Part shown: positions 10,852-22,421 of the stretch, one piece after another
Position numbering within the stretch: the first letter of the stretch is position 1
How the letters are laid out: each line of letters opens with the position of its first letter
DNA from: Lumnitzera littorea
Taxonomy: Eukaryota; Streptophyta; Magnoliopsida; Myrtales; Combretaceae
Assembly: GCA_024138015.1 (NCBI GenBank)
Contig: JAMXBB010000011.1
Span: 81,356,551 to 81,420,550, forward strand
Length of the DNA stretch: 64,000 nt
Reading direction: 5' to 3'
Program-made: the position numbers and the translations under genes
The notes under the pieces: generated by a model
What the model saw: the letters and a program-made list of their open reading frames with translations, nothing else
Databases searched by the model: none
What the model was told of the DNA's origin: nothing

Positions 10852-11245
10852 TTCATTGTGTTTGGTAAATCTTGATGAAAAAGAAATCGATAGAAAGGCA
10901 TAGAAAAGAAAAGAGAAGAGAAGAGTGAAAATGGAAAGAAGTATAATTTTTATTTTGTATTTGATAACATGTAAAGAAAATGGAAGGAAATGAAGTAGTA
11001 TTTGACAAAATTATCTTTATATTCATTTTGATAAATGTTATTGTAAAAGGCAATTTTATAATTATTATTCCACTCATTTTTACCCAATTTTAGAGAGAAA
11101 AGTTGCGATCTTTAAAGTGAAAACATTTCTACTATTTTCTGTCCATTTCCTTCTTTACCAAACACAATATTTCCACCCATTTCCTCTCTTCTCTTTCCAT
11201 TTCCGTCGATTTCCATCAATTCAAACACAGTATTTCTCTTATTCC
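10852..11245. repeat. Imperfect inverted repeat, MITE/foldback candidate
   Basis: The left arm (about 10855-10945) is purine-rich and the right arm (about 11150-11235) is its reverse complement with gaps. Words shared in inverted orientation are TGTGTTTG, TTGATG, AAATCGA and AAAGAGAAGAGA. A second nested pair (GTATTTGATAA... against GTGTTTGGTAAAG...) lies inside. The ends resemble plant MITE-like foldback repeats. No target duplication is certain. Confidence 0.5.
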
Positions 11246-12654
11246 GTTGTTCTATTTATAAAAGAATATCTTCCTTTAGTTTCCTTTTCTTCATATTGAT
11301 TAGCTGTTGAGTTGTCTTAGTGTGTAGTAGGTGGTTGGCAACAATGTGATGATGGCACACATGGAGTAGCTGTTCTTTGTCCATGGTGCGGTTGTGAATA
11401 TTTGTTGTTGTTTTCAAGTATGGGCAAAGTCTCGAGGGTGGGAGTTGTAGTGTGATGGGAGAGTTGTCGAAGGTGTTGTTATGTGATTGTGGGTTGTCCT
11501 TATAAAACACGATTACAGTTAGAATGTGTTGTCGAAGTCATTCATGGATGAATGCTTGTGAAGGGATGTGAAGTAGAGTAGGTTGGGGTTTGGATGCTGT
11601 ATTGTGCATGCAGGACGTTAGGGTTGGACTACATTGGTTTTGAGTTCCAAATATAGGCATTCCCTAAGAGTGATTGAGTAACCCTATTGTGTAGGGTATC
11701 CATCTGAACCTTGCATTGAGTAGGATCCGGCTAGGTAAAGAAAGACATAGAGTAAGTTTAGGGTATCAATTTCTCAGATCCTGCTCTCATAAGGTAGAGT
11801 ATGAGTATAATATCAATATACCCTATACTTACTATAGAAATTATACTCCAAAGTATACATGGTGCAAATTTTATGGTATTTTATTCCAATCTATAATAAA
11901 GCTGTAAGATTACACACTCTTGTGTCTACTATTTTATTCTTCTCTCATATTCTTTTTCTTTTCTTGGGTAAAACCTTACTTTTTTATTTTATGTATAATA
12001 ATTTTATGATTTGATAAAGATTTATTTTGTTGATTTGAAAGGAAAAGATAAAATAAATAATTTAGCATGACCCGACTAAAGGTTGAACGTTTCCAATTGT
12101 AAGGATTATTCTCTATTCTATTTACCAAAGTTTTATATTATTACGGTTAGACGTATTGTAAATACAATAACTTTTCAAATATTGCTATTTGGTCCATTAA
12201 TATAGTTACAAGTTTAATATTAATTATATGCATGTACAATATTCAAAAAGAAGAGGAAGTAAAAAGGGAAAAAAAACATATTTCATAAGGTATCTTATAC
12301 TTTGTAAAATTTATAGAATATAAGGTGATTCTTAGGTACCGCATGGTAGGTTCTGAGTATAAAAATTTTAGAACTTATACCTAAAAGATAGGGCATAGGT
12401 AAGGTTTTATATTTTACTCAACTTGTATCCATTCACTCCCACTATTTCATATTCTTACATTTATTATCTTAAGTAATGAATCTTAAAAATGTTAATTAAT
12501 ATTAAGTTTCAATAAAGTTTATTTTATTTCAAGTATTGTACGATTATGTAATTGGCACAAGTTACGTAAATGAAATAAGAATCAATTAATGTAACTATAT
12601 TCGTCTATATAATCGTCTATTATATTTTGGCCTATACTAAGTACGTTATTATAA

Positions 12655-13050
12655 TGATTATACATTTATAAGTCAGGCAAATTAAACAAGGTATAGTTAA
12701 GTAAATTAATTAAAAAATAATAAATAAACGATGATGATGAATGACGATTGAAGATGGAATCGAGTTGACGAGGAGTCTATTGTAGCTTAATTCCTTTTCC
12801 ATTCAAAATATTTTCATTACTTAACTTTTATATTTTTATCATTCTTTTCAAAGTATATAATTATATTGTGTACTTATTCATAAGTTGAGCGTATACTAAT
12901 ATATTGTGTAATTATTTATAAGTTAAGAAGATTAAATTAAATAAAACATAGCTAATTTATATTATGATTTATGTTTTGGATTATACCATGTCATTATAAT
13001 GTGTACTTATATAAGTTAAATAAACTAAATACGATATAGTTAAGTAGTTA
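12655..13050. repeat. Degenerate AT-rich interspersed repeats
   Basis: At least three to four diverged copies of a unit of the type TTATAAGTTAA-TAAATTAAA near 12660-12705, 12875-12960 and 13000-13050, each followed by an ATA-TTAAGTA-like tail. They look like an old tandem or clustered repeat; unit boundaries are not sharp. Confidence 0.45.
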
Positions 13051-13174
13051 ACGTAATACTAAGTTAGAATATATTGTGTTAAGCCGGTGTTAGCACAAAC
13101 CACTTAGATTACTAGTTTGACCTCACTATGACAAGCATGTATATACTTGTTTGTTGAATGTGCGTGTTAGGTTT

Positions 13175-13322
13175 GTGAATAAAATAGAATGAAAATTATT
13201 CAGCTTACAAATGCTTGTTGCGTGTATTGGCTTAGCCTAAGTAGATTAGTGAATAAAAATAGAATGAAATTATTCAGCTTATAAATGCTTGTTGCATGTG
13301 TCTGGCGTAGCCTAAGGACTTG
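13175..13322. repeat. 74-bp tandem duplication
   Basis: The sequence starting GTGAATAAA at 13175 recurs at 13249. Both copies contain ATTATTCAGCTTA and AATGCTTGTTGC followed by AGCCTAAG. They differ at a few positions. Confidence 0.88.
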
Positions 13323-13732
13323 TAGTAGCAGATTTCTAATGGGTATGCATTAATTGGTATGTAACTTTGTCCTTGGTATTATTGCATATCGATATAATGC
13401 AGGTAGATTTAGAGACTAATGGGTATTAGAGAGTGGAGTAGTAGTTTCCAACACTGAAGTATATATATAACATATATATTGTTTGCCGGGGTCATGAGTT
13501 ATCATAAGTTTTGGGATGCTAAGACTGTGCTATTTGTTAGACTTAAATTGAAAGATAATAAACAAATACATGATTTATTTATCTACATTTAAACATGTGA
13601 ACATGAACTGTTTGTCATGCGCATATGATTGTTGTATATACGTGCTAAGTACTAGCTCACCCCTCATATATATATATATCCGTTTCCATACCCATCATAT
13701 TTAGCAAACTCATCCAACTAACTTACAATTGG

Positions 13733-13734
<2 letters not shown>

Positions 13735-13760
<26 letters not shown>
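13735..13760. repeat. (AT)13 microsatellite
   Basis: Twenty-six bases of uninterrupted AT dinucleotides. Other short TA runs lie near 13450-13480 and 13665-13680. Confidence 0.95.
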
Positions 13761-13763
<3 letters not shown>

Positions 13764-14734
13764 AGGACACATGGCATTCTAGGTTTTTAGGGCATTACAC
13801 CAATCTAAGTTTAGGGACTCGACAAAAAGGACAACATTTAGGAAACATGCAAGCTTAGCTTAATCCCATGTGTAAATATCACATGCAGGCTACTTTAGGT
13901 AATAAGGGAGACTGTAGTAACACTACATGAAATAGCACAATCTTTCTCAATGAATTATCAATCTCCCTTACTTATGACTAGCTTAAGCATCAGAGTGGTC
14001 ATATCGGATGAAATTTTGGCACCCACTTAGTCATGTTGTGTTGTTGTAGGTACCCATGAGCCTAAATCCCAATTAGACGAAAAATCATCATTAATAGGTT
14101 GGCTCGATTATACTCAAACTTTTTATTAATTTTTTTCTAGCCAGTTTCAAACTCATTTATACATAAGAAAAAAGTTTAAAATATGTTGAAATTATGCTAA
14201 ACTTGATTAGGGTAGTGAGCCTAACAACTTTAGTATTTTAAAACTCAAGTTTGAGTTTGATTTAACTATCATTGAATCAAACTTCAATAAATCTCAAATT
14301 AAATATGAGTAGTTTGCAAATTAATTTAGTTTGTCTACACCTTTAGATGGAAAAGTGCCAGTGATATCGGCCAAGCCATGAAGCATGAGGCTAATGAATG
14401 GTTAATTATGCATAAATTCCCCTATTCGTTAACCATAAGAAAACTTGGTTTTAGGCCCATTATGTGGTATAGTTTAAGAGGGTGTCTTGGGGTTTGAGAA
14501 AAAAAAATGAAAAGAATAAGTAACATAAACATACCTTGAAGAGAGAGAAAAGAAGTTTTTCAAATTAATTTTTTTTATCTAGTTTATTGTCACTTCCCCT
14601 AATATTGTTAAATTAAAAGATAACTAACTTCAAAAATTTGTGTATTGTAATTTCTATTTTCTTTCATTAAATTTTAGTTATATTGTCATTAGGTTAGGAA
14701 GAATATATTAATAATGTAAGTTAAAAAATGAATT

Positions 14735-14739
14735 AATAT
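14735..14739. repeat. E2 left target-site duplication AATAT
   Basis: AATAT immediately precedes the 5' LTR and recurs at 22935-22939 directly after the 3' LTR. A 5-bp duplication is the norm for Ty3/gypsy integration. Confidence 0.9.
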
Positions 14740-15252
14740 TGTTAATAGGGCCTTTTGGTCATGGGCTTCTCAAGCCCATCCTAACCTGATAAGGCTTATA
14801 ATCTACGACAAGCCGCGCTCGGCTTAGGTCTAGAACATGGCTTGTCCAACTATAAGAGGCCTCTAATGGCTAGAAGACACAAGATAAAGCTGAAAGACTA
14901 AGTCAACAACCATCTCTTACATATGTAGAACACATCGGATACCATAATCCCTCTCTCTGACACTTACATATGTGGCTTTGCTCATTAACTCCTCTTTAAC
15001 TATTAGTATTACTCCTTTATAAATACAAGACCATCACCCAATGGTAAACTATTTATTACTTTGCACATTTAAGCCTTCATATTGCTTTCACAAACTCATA
15101 ACTCTCTAAACACTTAACTGACTTAAGCATTGGAGTAACCGTACCGAACAACACTCCAGTACCCCTTCATAGTGCTCTCTTTTATAGGCTTAATCACTCG
15201 CACGAAGTCCAATTCCTCGTAATTTCATATCGGTAAGGATCTTAAGATGACA
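14740..15252 (+). repeat. E2 5' LTR (513 bp) with promoter
   Basis: Starts TGTTAATAGGG and ends ...AAGATGACA. It pairs with 22422-22934, which has exactly the same length between boundaries. TATAAATA at 15018-15025 is a probable TATA box, with the transcript expected to start about 30 bases downstream. Confidence 0.95.
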
Positions 15253-15272
15253 TTTGGCATCATTTGTGGGAA
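15253..15272 (+). other. E2 primer-binding site, decayed
   Basis: TTTGGCATCATTTGTGGGAA directly follows the LTR. It resembles the TTTGGCGCCGT-type PBS of Tat elements after C-to-T and G-to-A changes. See the matching site in E1. Confidence 0.75.
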
Positions 15273-15639
15273 ATTCGATCCAAATTCCTACCTAAACACC
15301 ACCCTTGACCACCATATCTTGTATTAACAACCTGAAGAACCACTAGTTGGAGGAGCACTTGGTTGAGGAGTTTGCTACCTAAAAATGGCTACTCTACGCT
15401 TGCCTCGAGGAAGCCAAGAGGCTTAGCGCATAAACCTACCCCCCTAAAGCTTCTGATGCCCACATTGGGCAAAACAACTACCACCAGTAGCAGTAGAATG
15501 GTAGGGATCGGTAACCTGATCCTTTAATGCAACAATAACCAGCAAGGTTTGTGGTTACCCACAATTGAGCTCTGCTTGGCAATGAGCAAGTGGCTAACTC
15601 TTAAGGAGTATCGATAAACACTACAGCACGTCAAGTTCA

Positions 15640-16830
15640 TCCGGCAGATAATACTGACCTTAATGAGCTCCATGCGATAGTGAGGAGGCTCTCTAAGTAA
15701 TAGGGGAGTAAGGTAGTTGGTGACGTTAGGCTGGTTGCCAGCAACAAAACCTCCTCATTAAGGGGCTTTAGGACGAAGTGTTACCTCTTAATAGCAAGTT
15801 TCTGACCTTGGACCAATACAACGATACTGGTGATCCTGATGATCATCTCCTCCACTTTTGCACCCTTATGAACTTTCATGGTCATGAGGATGCCATAATG
15901 TGTAAGGCTTTCCTAGGCATTCTAAGGAAAGCGGTTTGGACATTGTTTAACCACTTGCCCGAGAACTTTATTGGCTCCTTTGACAAGCTGGCGTACAAGT
16001 TCAGCCTCCACTTTAGGGCTAGCTAGCCCCTATTCAAGAACATATCGTCCTTGTATTTGATAAGGTAAAGTAAAGGTGAGATTCTATGAGAATACGTAGC
16101 TCGATTCAATAATACGTAGCCCGATTCAATAATTCTGCGGTTGAGATCTCTCAGTTGGAAGAGGGAGTAACAATCCATGTTATGCAGCTCAGCATTCGAC
16201 CTTTAAGAGACTTCTTTCGATCGCTTGCGAAGAGCAAGCCGAAGACCTTGGCTGATTTTTGGAGTAAGGCCTAGAAATACATGGACTAGGAGGACAATAT
16301 TCGTACCAGGTGTGACACCAATTGAGAAAGGTCAAGTGGAACAAAAGATAAGGAAAGATTGTCCATCAAACATTGCCTCGATAGCAAGGCACCTAGCATA
16401 GTAGAGGGGGAAGGCTTGAGTAGTAAGAAGCATCGAACCAAGTACAACCCACTTCCTCCTCCTATTTACACGCAGTACGGCCCTCTAAATCAATCCATTG
16501 TGTAGGTCTATTCAAAGGTGAAGAACCAAAACTTACTGCAAAGACCCTTTAAGATAAAGGGGAATCCTAGTTGTTGGAACTCAAATAAATATTTCTAGTT
16601 CCATGATGACCACCATTGCACCATCCACGAATACTTTTAGCTGAAGAATGCAATCAAGTATGCTATTTAATGAGGCTTATTTAGTGAGTATGTGGCCCAG
16701 TAGATGAACGATGATCGTTCTAATGATGACAAGGATAAAATACCTTAGAGGTAACGGATCGAGGTTGCTTGAGCATAGCAGAATGATGACTGTCATAGCG
16801 ATTAAGCCCCCAACAGCATTATAAACATAA
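15640..16830 (+). pseudogene. E2 gag
   Basis: The best-preserved part is 15778-16026, an 82-codon open frame with the Tat gag core: LDQYNDTGDPDDHLLHF, then HGHEDAIMCKAFL and FNHLPENFIGSFDKLA. The region to about 16300 continues in broken frames (RSLAKSKPKTLADF-like residues). A decayed zinc-knuckle region lies near 16600-16670 (FHDDHHCTIHEYF-LKNAIKYAI). Gag would form the virus-like particle. The frame upstream of 15778 has stops, so the true start is not visible. Confidence 0.82.
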
Positions 16831-16849
16831 TTGTTAATGGGCTATACCT

Positions 16850-17290
16850 TTAGAGTCGGTTGAGCACCAATAGCTTAGCTAATGCCCCATTTAAGGTATT
16901 GACAGTTAGAGAAAAGAGACAGAACTTAGATACTTCTTATTGGATGAAGATTTGGAGGGGGTAGACACCTTCTATTAAGATATCCTGGTCATAAGGGTAA
17001 GAGATCACAAACTTTGAGGTCTTTAAGATTATGGTAGACATTGGTAGCTCTACCGACATCCTCTTCCTACATACATATGAAAGGATAAGGACCAAGTTAC
17101 TTGTCAAGTTGAAGCCATATCACCATATATCTCATTGGCTTCAATAGGAGTACTATTCAAGCCAAGGGAATCGTCACTCTCTATATGGAACTTGGTGATG
17201 ACGACAACGTTGCTCGATGAACAGTGGAGTTCATCGTAATTGATTGCTCATCCTCCTACAACGCTCTCTTAAGATGACTAAGTTTGAATG
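16850..17290 (+). pseudogene. E2 aspartic protease
   Basis: The active-site motif IMVDIGSSTDILF is read at 17028-17066, followed by LHTYERIRTKL. The usual DTG/DSG triad reads D-I-G, so Thr/Ser is replaced by Ile. The homologous stretch in E1 reads IMVDTRNATNILF, so the two copies have lost different residues. The frame breaks soon after about 17150. Confidence 0.8.
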
Positions 17291-17649
17291 CATTTGGGGT
17301 CATCACTTTATCCCTTCACTTGAAGGCTAAATTCCCTTCCTCCATTGGGATGTGAGTTTGTAGATGTGATCAAAAGTGCTCTTGAGAGCTCTATGTCAAG
17401 GTTGTTAGAGTTGGCGGAGTCTTCGCTTTGGAGACTGGCCTATAGGAGAAGCTAGTTAAGAGAGGTAAGCCAACTTAGGCGAAAAAACTAAAGAAGTATA
17501 GATTGGCCCCTCTCCCAATTAGACTACTAATGTTGGGATCAAGACTCCTTTTGAGGTGAAGGAAGAGATAGTTGCCCTCCTTTGGGCCAACTCAAATAGG
17601 TTTGCCTGGTTGGAATTGGACATGCTTGGGATCTCTCTCGACTTGCCAA

Positions 17650-18420
17650 CCTATAGCCTTAACATTGACTCCATTGCACGGCCTATTAAATAGAAGAAGA
17701 GGCACTTCACCTTGAAGAGGTAGGTCACAATCAAATAAGAAGTGCAAAAGCTGCTTAAGGTTGGTTTTGTAAGGGAAGAGAAGTACCCAACTTAGTTAGA
17801 AAACGTAGTGTTAGTCAAGAAGTCTGAGAAGTGGTGCATGTATGTCGATTATACCGACCTCAATAAAGCTTGCCTGAACTTCCCTCTCCTTAAGATCGAC
17901 TAGCTAGTAAACTCCACTTCAAGATATGCCTTGCTAAGCTTTATGGATGCCTTGGACTTGAAGGATAAAGTTTATACCTCCTTTTACTAATTTCAATATG
18001 TACTATTACACTATCATGCTTTTCAGCCTTAGAGGATGGTGACAAAGTTGTTTAAGCCCTAGATCAAGTGTAATATGGAGGTATACGTTGACAACATGAT
18101 CGTTAAGAGTAAGCAACCCAGTGATCATGTTAAGGACTATTAGGAAACCATTGAGTCGATGAGAAGACACGACATGAAGCTGAACCCTTAGAAGTGTGTA
18201 TTTCGGGTGCTTGGGCAAATTCCTTGGCTTCCTAATCACAAGAGGGATACCGAGGCCAACGCTAAAAAAATACATGCTATCAGGGATATGAAGCCCCCTA
18301 CCTCACTCCAAGACGTACAATAGCTCACTAGCATGATGGCCCTGCCGAGTAGGTTTGTCTCTAAGAGTGCGAATAGATACGATGAGTTTTACAAAATCTT
18401 AAAGAATCTTAAGTGTTTTG
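17650..18420 (+). pseudogene. E2 reverse transcriptase
   Basis: RT blocks are found in shifting frames. The N-terminal region is at 17700-17860 (KKWCMYVDYTDLNKAC-like). The active site at 18081-18110 reads VYVDNMIVKSK, where the normal YVDD has become YVDN by one change. The segment 18200-18270 is in another frame (the GIEAN-type block reads TEANAKKIHAIRDMKPPTS). Several stops are present. The domain is followed directly by RNase H. Confidence 0.85.
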
Positions 18421-18429
18421 AATAGACTC

Positions 18430-18830
18430 TTGAGTGTGCTTCCTCACACATCATCTTATCCTCTCTAAGCCTACTTTAGGGGAGGACCTATACCTATATT
18501 TAGCTGTAAGCAATCGGGTACTTTTATCTATACTGGTCAAAGTAGAAGGGAGAGAGCACAGGCCTATATACTACATCGGCCATATATTCCAAAGGCCTGA
18601 GATCAAGTACACCTAAGTAGAAAAGTTTACCCTAGTCGTCGTCAACTCAACATAATGGTTAAGGCCCTGCTTCCAAGCATACCAAATTATTGTGCGACTA
18701 GTCGTTGTACACTATGTTATAGAAGCTAGACATGTTTAGATAGATGGTGAAGTACGTAATGAAGCTGAGTGCATAGGAATCTAATACCAACTATGAATGG
18801 CCTATAAGGTATAAGTGTAGCTGACTTTGT
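18430..18830 (+). pseudogene. E2 RNase H
   Basis: The best piece is open at 18434-18616 and reads LILSKPTLGEDLYLYLAVSN, then LVKVEGREHRPIYYIGHIFQ and PEIKYT. It is then interrupted by a stop where relatives have the VEKF-LVVVNS block, which is still visible just after. Order and spacing match E1's RNase H at 6640-7091. Confidence 0.83.
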
Positions 18831-18869
18831 GGTTAAATATATAGGAGATGAGGAAGTATCACTAGGGGA

Positions 18870-19370
18870 TGATAAGTTAATATGGACTCTCTACTTTGAT
18901 GGACATCCACCTCGAGGGGTGGAGGTATAAGTCTTATTTTGACTAGATTGGTCAAGACTACAGTCTACTACACCATCAAGTTTGGGGTTCGACACTAGTA
19001 ACAATGAATCCAAATATGAGACCCTAATAGCTAATCTCAAATTGGTCAAGCAGATCGGCACTGAGCACTTACAAGTCTTCTCAGCCTCTTTACTAGTCGT
19101 CTAGTAAGTCCGAAGTTAACATGAGGTTAGGGATGACACCATGGTAAGGTACTTGGAGAAGGTGAAGAGCTTTCTAGCTGAATTACCTTCATGGATCATC
19201 ATGAAGATCCCTCGACTTAAGAATTCAATAGCAGATTGGCTATCTAAGCTCACCTCTACTAAGATACAGAAGCTTGAGGTGAAGGATAGGAAGATCTTCA
19301 TCGAGTACTTGCTAAAGAAGAGTATCGCTCCTGGCTTGATAGAAATCTTAAAACTTATAGCATCAACATC
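18870..19370 (+). pseudogene. E2 second (archaeal-type) RNase H
   Basis: Begins near 18890 with a damaged DGSS block. It continues with SNNESKYE-LIANLKLVKQI (catalytic Glu block), a broken LQVFSDSLLVV-like region at about 19070-19110, MVRYLEKVKSFLAELPSW, and IPRLKNSIADWLSKLTST at about 19208-19260. The frame is open from 19141 to 19383. The second RNase H at this place is diagnostic of the Tat lineage. Confidence 0.82.
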
Positions 19371-19399
19371 AGGGCCAAGTTAGATGGATCCCATCTAAA

Positions 19400-20615
19400 G
19401 TTATTTAGAGTAGGGCATGCTCCCTAAAGATAGGAGAGAGGTAAAGAAATTGAGATACCACGCCACCAACTACACGTTGGTTGATGGCGTTTTGTACTGT
19501 AGAGGGCTTAACCTCCTTGTGCTTAGATGCTTCCCAGAAGACGAAGGCTTATGCATTACAGAAGAGCTGTATGTTGGAGTGTGCAACAACTACATTCAAT
19601 CTCAAGCCCTCTACATCTGAGCTCTACGACTCGAATATTATTGGCCTACCATGAGGCGAGATGTTAAGGCCATAGCTTAGAAGCGTCCCCAGTACTAAAA
19701 GTATGCCCCCTATTAGTTACTCCCCTAGCAATAGTCTCCAGCCCCTGACCAATCCATAGCTATTCGCCTAGTAGGGCATCGATATTCTTGATGCCTTCCC
19801 TAAGGCCTCAGGTGGTCTAAAGTTCATCATCGTTATTGTTGACTACTTTACCAAGTGGGTTGAGGTCGAGATTGTAGCAAAGATTACCAAGAGGAGTGTT
19901 GAATCTTTTATTCAAAATAACATCCTATCTTGATTTGGGGTCCCTTACGCCCTTATCATGGACGATGGGTAGAAGTTTGATAACCCCAAATTCGAAGTCT
20001 TTTGTGCTAAGCACTACATCATGCCGTACTTCATGTCAATCACTCACTTTCAATTGAGCAGTCAAGTTGAAGTAGCTAATCAGATCATCCTTAAAAGCCT
20101 AAAGAAGAGAGTAGATCGAGCTTAAGGCACTTGGGCAGGTGAGTTGCTTAACATTTTTTTGAAGGTACAAGACCACCTACTATACCACTATAGCCAAAAT
20201 CCTTTTTTGCCTAGTGTTTAGATTGGAGGCAATCCTCTCATTAAGCTTGAGCTTCCTAACATCTAGACTCAAAGCTTCAACACCATTCTCAATGAGTCTT
20301 TACTATAAGCCAACGTGAGCACTATCAAAGAAATCAGAGACCTTACTGTAGCTTGGGTAATTGCTTACCAGTATTGAGTAGCCAGATACTATGATCAGAA
20401 AGTTAGACACAAAGCGTTTAAGGTTAGCAACCTGGTTTGCCCGAAGCTAGAGGCTATGGTTTCATAAGAAGGATAGGGTAAGTTGGCCCCCAATTAGGAA
20501 GACTTGCTTAGAGTCAGAGAAAACTTAAGCAATGGACCATACAGATTAGAAAGACTAGATGGCGAGCTAATCCCGCGCACATGGAACGTCGATAACCTTT
20601 GGCTTTAATTTGATT
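19400..20615 (+). pseudogene. E2 integrase, D,D35E spacing preserved
   Basis: The N-terminal zinc-binding region is at 19417-19690 (YTLVDGVLYCRGLN, LEYYWPTMRRDVKA-like). The core begins with PKASGGLKFIIVIVDYFTKW. The first catalytic Asp codon is at 19841, the second at 19961 (IMDDG) and the catalytic Glu at 20069 (QVEVANQ). All three are in one frame, and the second Asp and the Glu have exactly 35 residues between them. Stops lie inside this frame at 19930 (TGA, where relatives have Arg) and 19970 (TAG, where relatives have Gln). The C-terminal region extends to about 20600. Decay is by nonsense changes while the catalytic geometry is kept. Confidence 0.88.
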
Positions 20616-20714
20616 AATGTATCATCATGTAAATTATTTCAAAATTATGAATGAAAGTTCCATTTCACATGAGTTATCTACGTTTACTTCTCTTTTATTC
20701 TCATACTAAGTTCC

Positions 20715-21165
20715 AGCCCCAGAGGGTGAATAGGGCCACTTATGGAGCAGGTCGGATGGCCACCAACTTAACCTCATCGAGTAACCTTAATAAAGAGAAA
20801 CACCCCTTACCCTGAGGGACTCCCACTAATCGGGTAGGTTGGAGCACCACTGACCTGATCCCCTTCGGATAACCTTGGTAAGGGGAAACACCCCTTACCT
20901 TGAGGGACTCCTACTAACCAAGCAGGTTGAAACGCCATCAACCTAATCCCCCTCGAGTAACCTCAATAAAGGGAAACACCTCTTACCTTGAGGAACTCTT
21001 ACTAACTAGGCAGGTCGGAATGCCATCGACTTAATCTCCCTTGGGTAACCTTCTTAGGGAGAAATACCCCTTACCTTAAGGAACTCTTACTAATGGGGTA
21101 GGTTGGAACGCTACTGACCTCACCCCTCTAAAAAACTTAGGCAAGGGATAATACCCCTTATATAC
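20715..21165. repeat. E2 tandem array, 88-bp units
   Basis: About five units. Equivalent points fall at 20801, 20889, 20977, 21065 and 21152, giving periods of 88, 88, 88 and 87. Units share ACACCCCTTACCTTGAGG and GACTC-TACTAA. This is the reverse complement and homologue of E1's array at 4350-4800, in the same place between integrase and 3' end. Confidence 0.92.
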
Positions 21166-21224
21166 TAAGTATCAGACTATGTTACAATGAGTTGAGTAAG
21201 AAAGCAAAAAGCATTCAACAAAAT

Positions 21225-21416
21225 TCAAAGTACATAGAGAAATTCAAATTCTAATACTAAGTTAGGGATATACAAAATTAAGGTCGATATCTTGACCCGA
21301 ACTACAAGAAGCAGGGAAGAGGATAACGATTGCCTCGGATTGGCCAACTCTGGCAGTTCCAAAAAATCTAATGCTTTAATTTGCACATAAGTCTCCTGTG
21401 ATAAGACACCTGTCAC
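21225..21416 (-). pseudogene. E2 antisense ORF, C-terminal scrap
   Basis: A 63-codon open frame antisense to gag-pol. Its segment IKALDFLELPELANPRQ matches the tail of E1's antisense ORF (IKVLDFSKLADPKK) in sequence, orientation and position relative to the tandem array. The rest of the antisense ORF is missing in E2, where a duplicated non-coding stretch follows. Function unknown. Confidence 0.5.
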
Positions 21417-21432
21417 ATTGTATTAAATGTAC

Positions 21433-22102
21433 CGAAAATAGGTGCCATAAAGTATGAATTCGAAAAGTTACTTCCACAGGAAGCTTCCTTAAGGCCTCCA
21501 TAACTTCTATGAGAAAACTTGTTTAATACTCCAATAATACTATGCTTCGAATCGAATATTATTTGCTTGGATAATGGTTTGATCAATTCGGCCCTATTTA
21601 CTCAACTCCTCTACTCTATGATTCTACCATGAGACATAACCCACTGTATTCTCTCCTTGGCTCGAAGTGCCTAGCTCAGGCCATGATGTCTCCACTTTGG
21701 TTCGCCTATTCAGCTCGGAATACAATGCTTTTTGCTCTAACCTGACAAAGGGCTAACTACTCTAACCTGAAAATGGGTGCCATAAAGTATGAATTCGAAA
21801 AGTTACTTCCACAGGAAGCTTCCTTGAGGCCTCCATAACTTCTATGAGAAAACTTGTTTAATACTCCAACAATACTATGCTTCGAATCGAATATTATTTG
21901 CTTGGATAATGGTTAGATCAATTCGGCCCTATTTACTCAACTCCTCTACTCTATGATTCTACCATGAGACATAACCCACTGTATTCTCACCTTAGCTTGG
22001 AGTGCCTAGCTCAGGCCATGATGTCTCCACTTTGGTTCGCCTATTCAGCTCGGAATACAATGCTTTTTGCTCTAACCTGACAAAGGGCTAACTACTCTTA
22101 CC
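21433..22102. repeat. 335-bp tandem direct duplication in E2
   Basis: Copy 1 (21433-21767) and copy 2 (21768-22102) are adjacent and colinear. Anchors are GGTGCCATAAAG at 21441 and 21776. I count about nine differences over 335 bases, far fewer than between the LTRs, so the duplication happened well after insertion. It occupies the place where E1 carries its antisense ORF. Confidence 0.92.
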
Positions 22103-22400
22103 TCTTGATGGCCAAGGAGGTTCGACCTCCCATATTTTACCTCAGAATTGTTATCCTCACCTCTACCTCAAAGGCAATTTGTTTGGGTATGTTGCACTTG
22201 CTCAGCCCTAGTGTCATTTGGCTCGGATGTCTTCGCCTTGGCCCTATGTTAGCTCGAACACCTGTACTAGCCCAAATTTCCATCATTGTCTCGTTAGCAC
22301 GACATTATTAACATGGATAGCCCTAGATAAGATCGACTACATGCTTGAGAAGCTCATCTTTCTCTTCTCCTTGCCTTCACCACGGTTATGAGACTACGTA

Positions 22401-22421
22401 GGTAAGGGGAGGAGATGAAAG
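22401..22421 (+). other. E2 polypurine tract
   Basis: Purine-rich GGTAAGGGGAGGAGATGAAA plus G ends exactly at the 3' LTR start. This is the expected plus-strand primer. Confidence 0.85.

Larger units (their letters stand above)
10739..14734. other. AT-rich spacer between E1 and E2
   Basis: No gene is recognised in these 4.0 kb. Short open frames (11117-11299, 11256-11510, 11716-11907) show no protein-family features. The spacer holds an imperfect inverted repeat, degenerate AT-rich repeats, one 74-bp duplication and TA microsatellites, listed separately. It separates two related retrotransposons whose 5' ends face each other. Confidence 0.6.
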
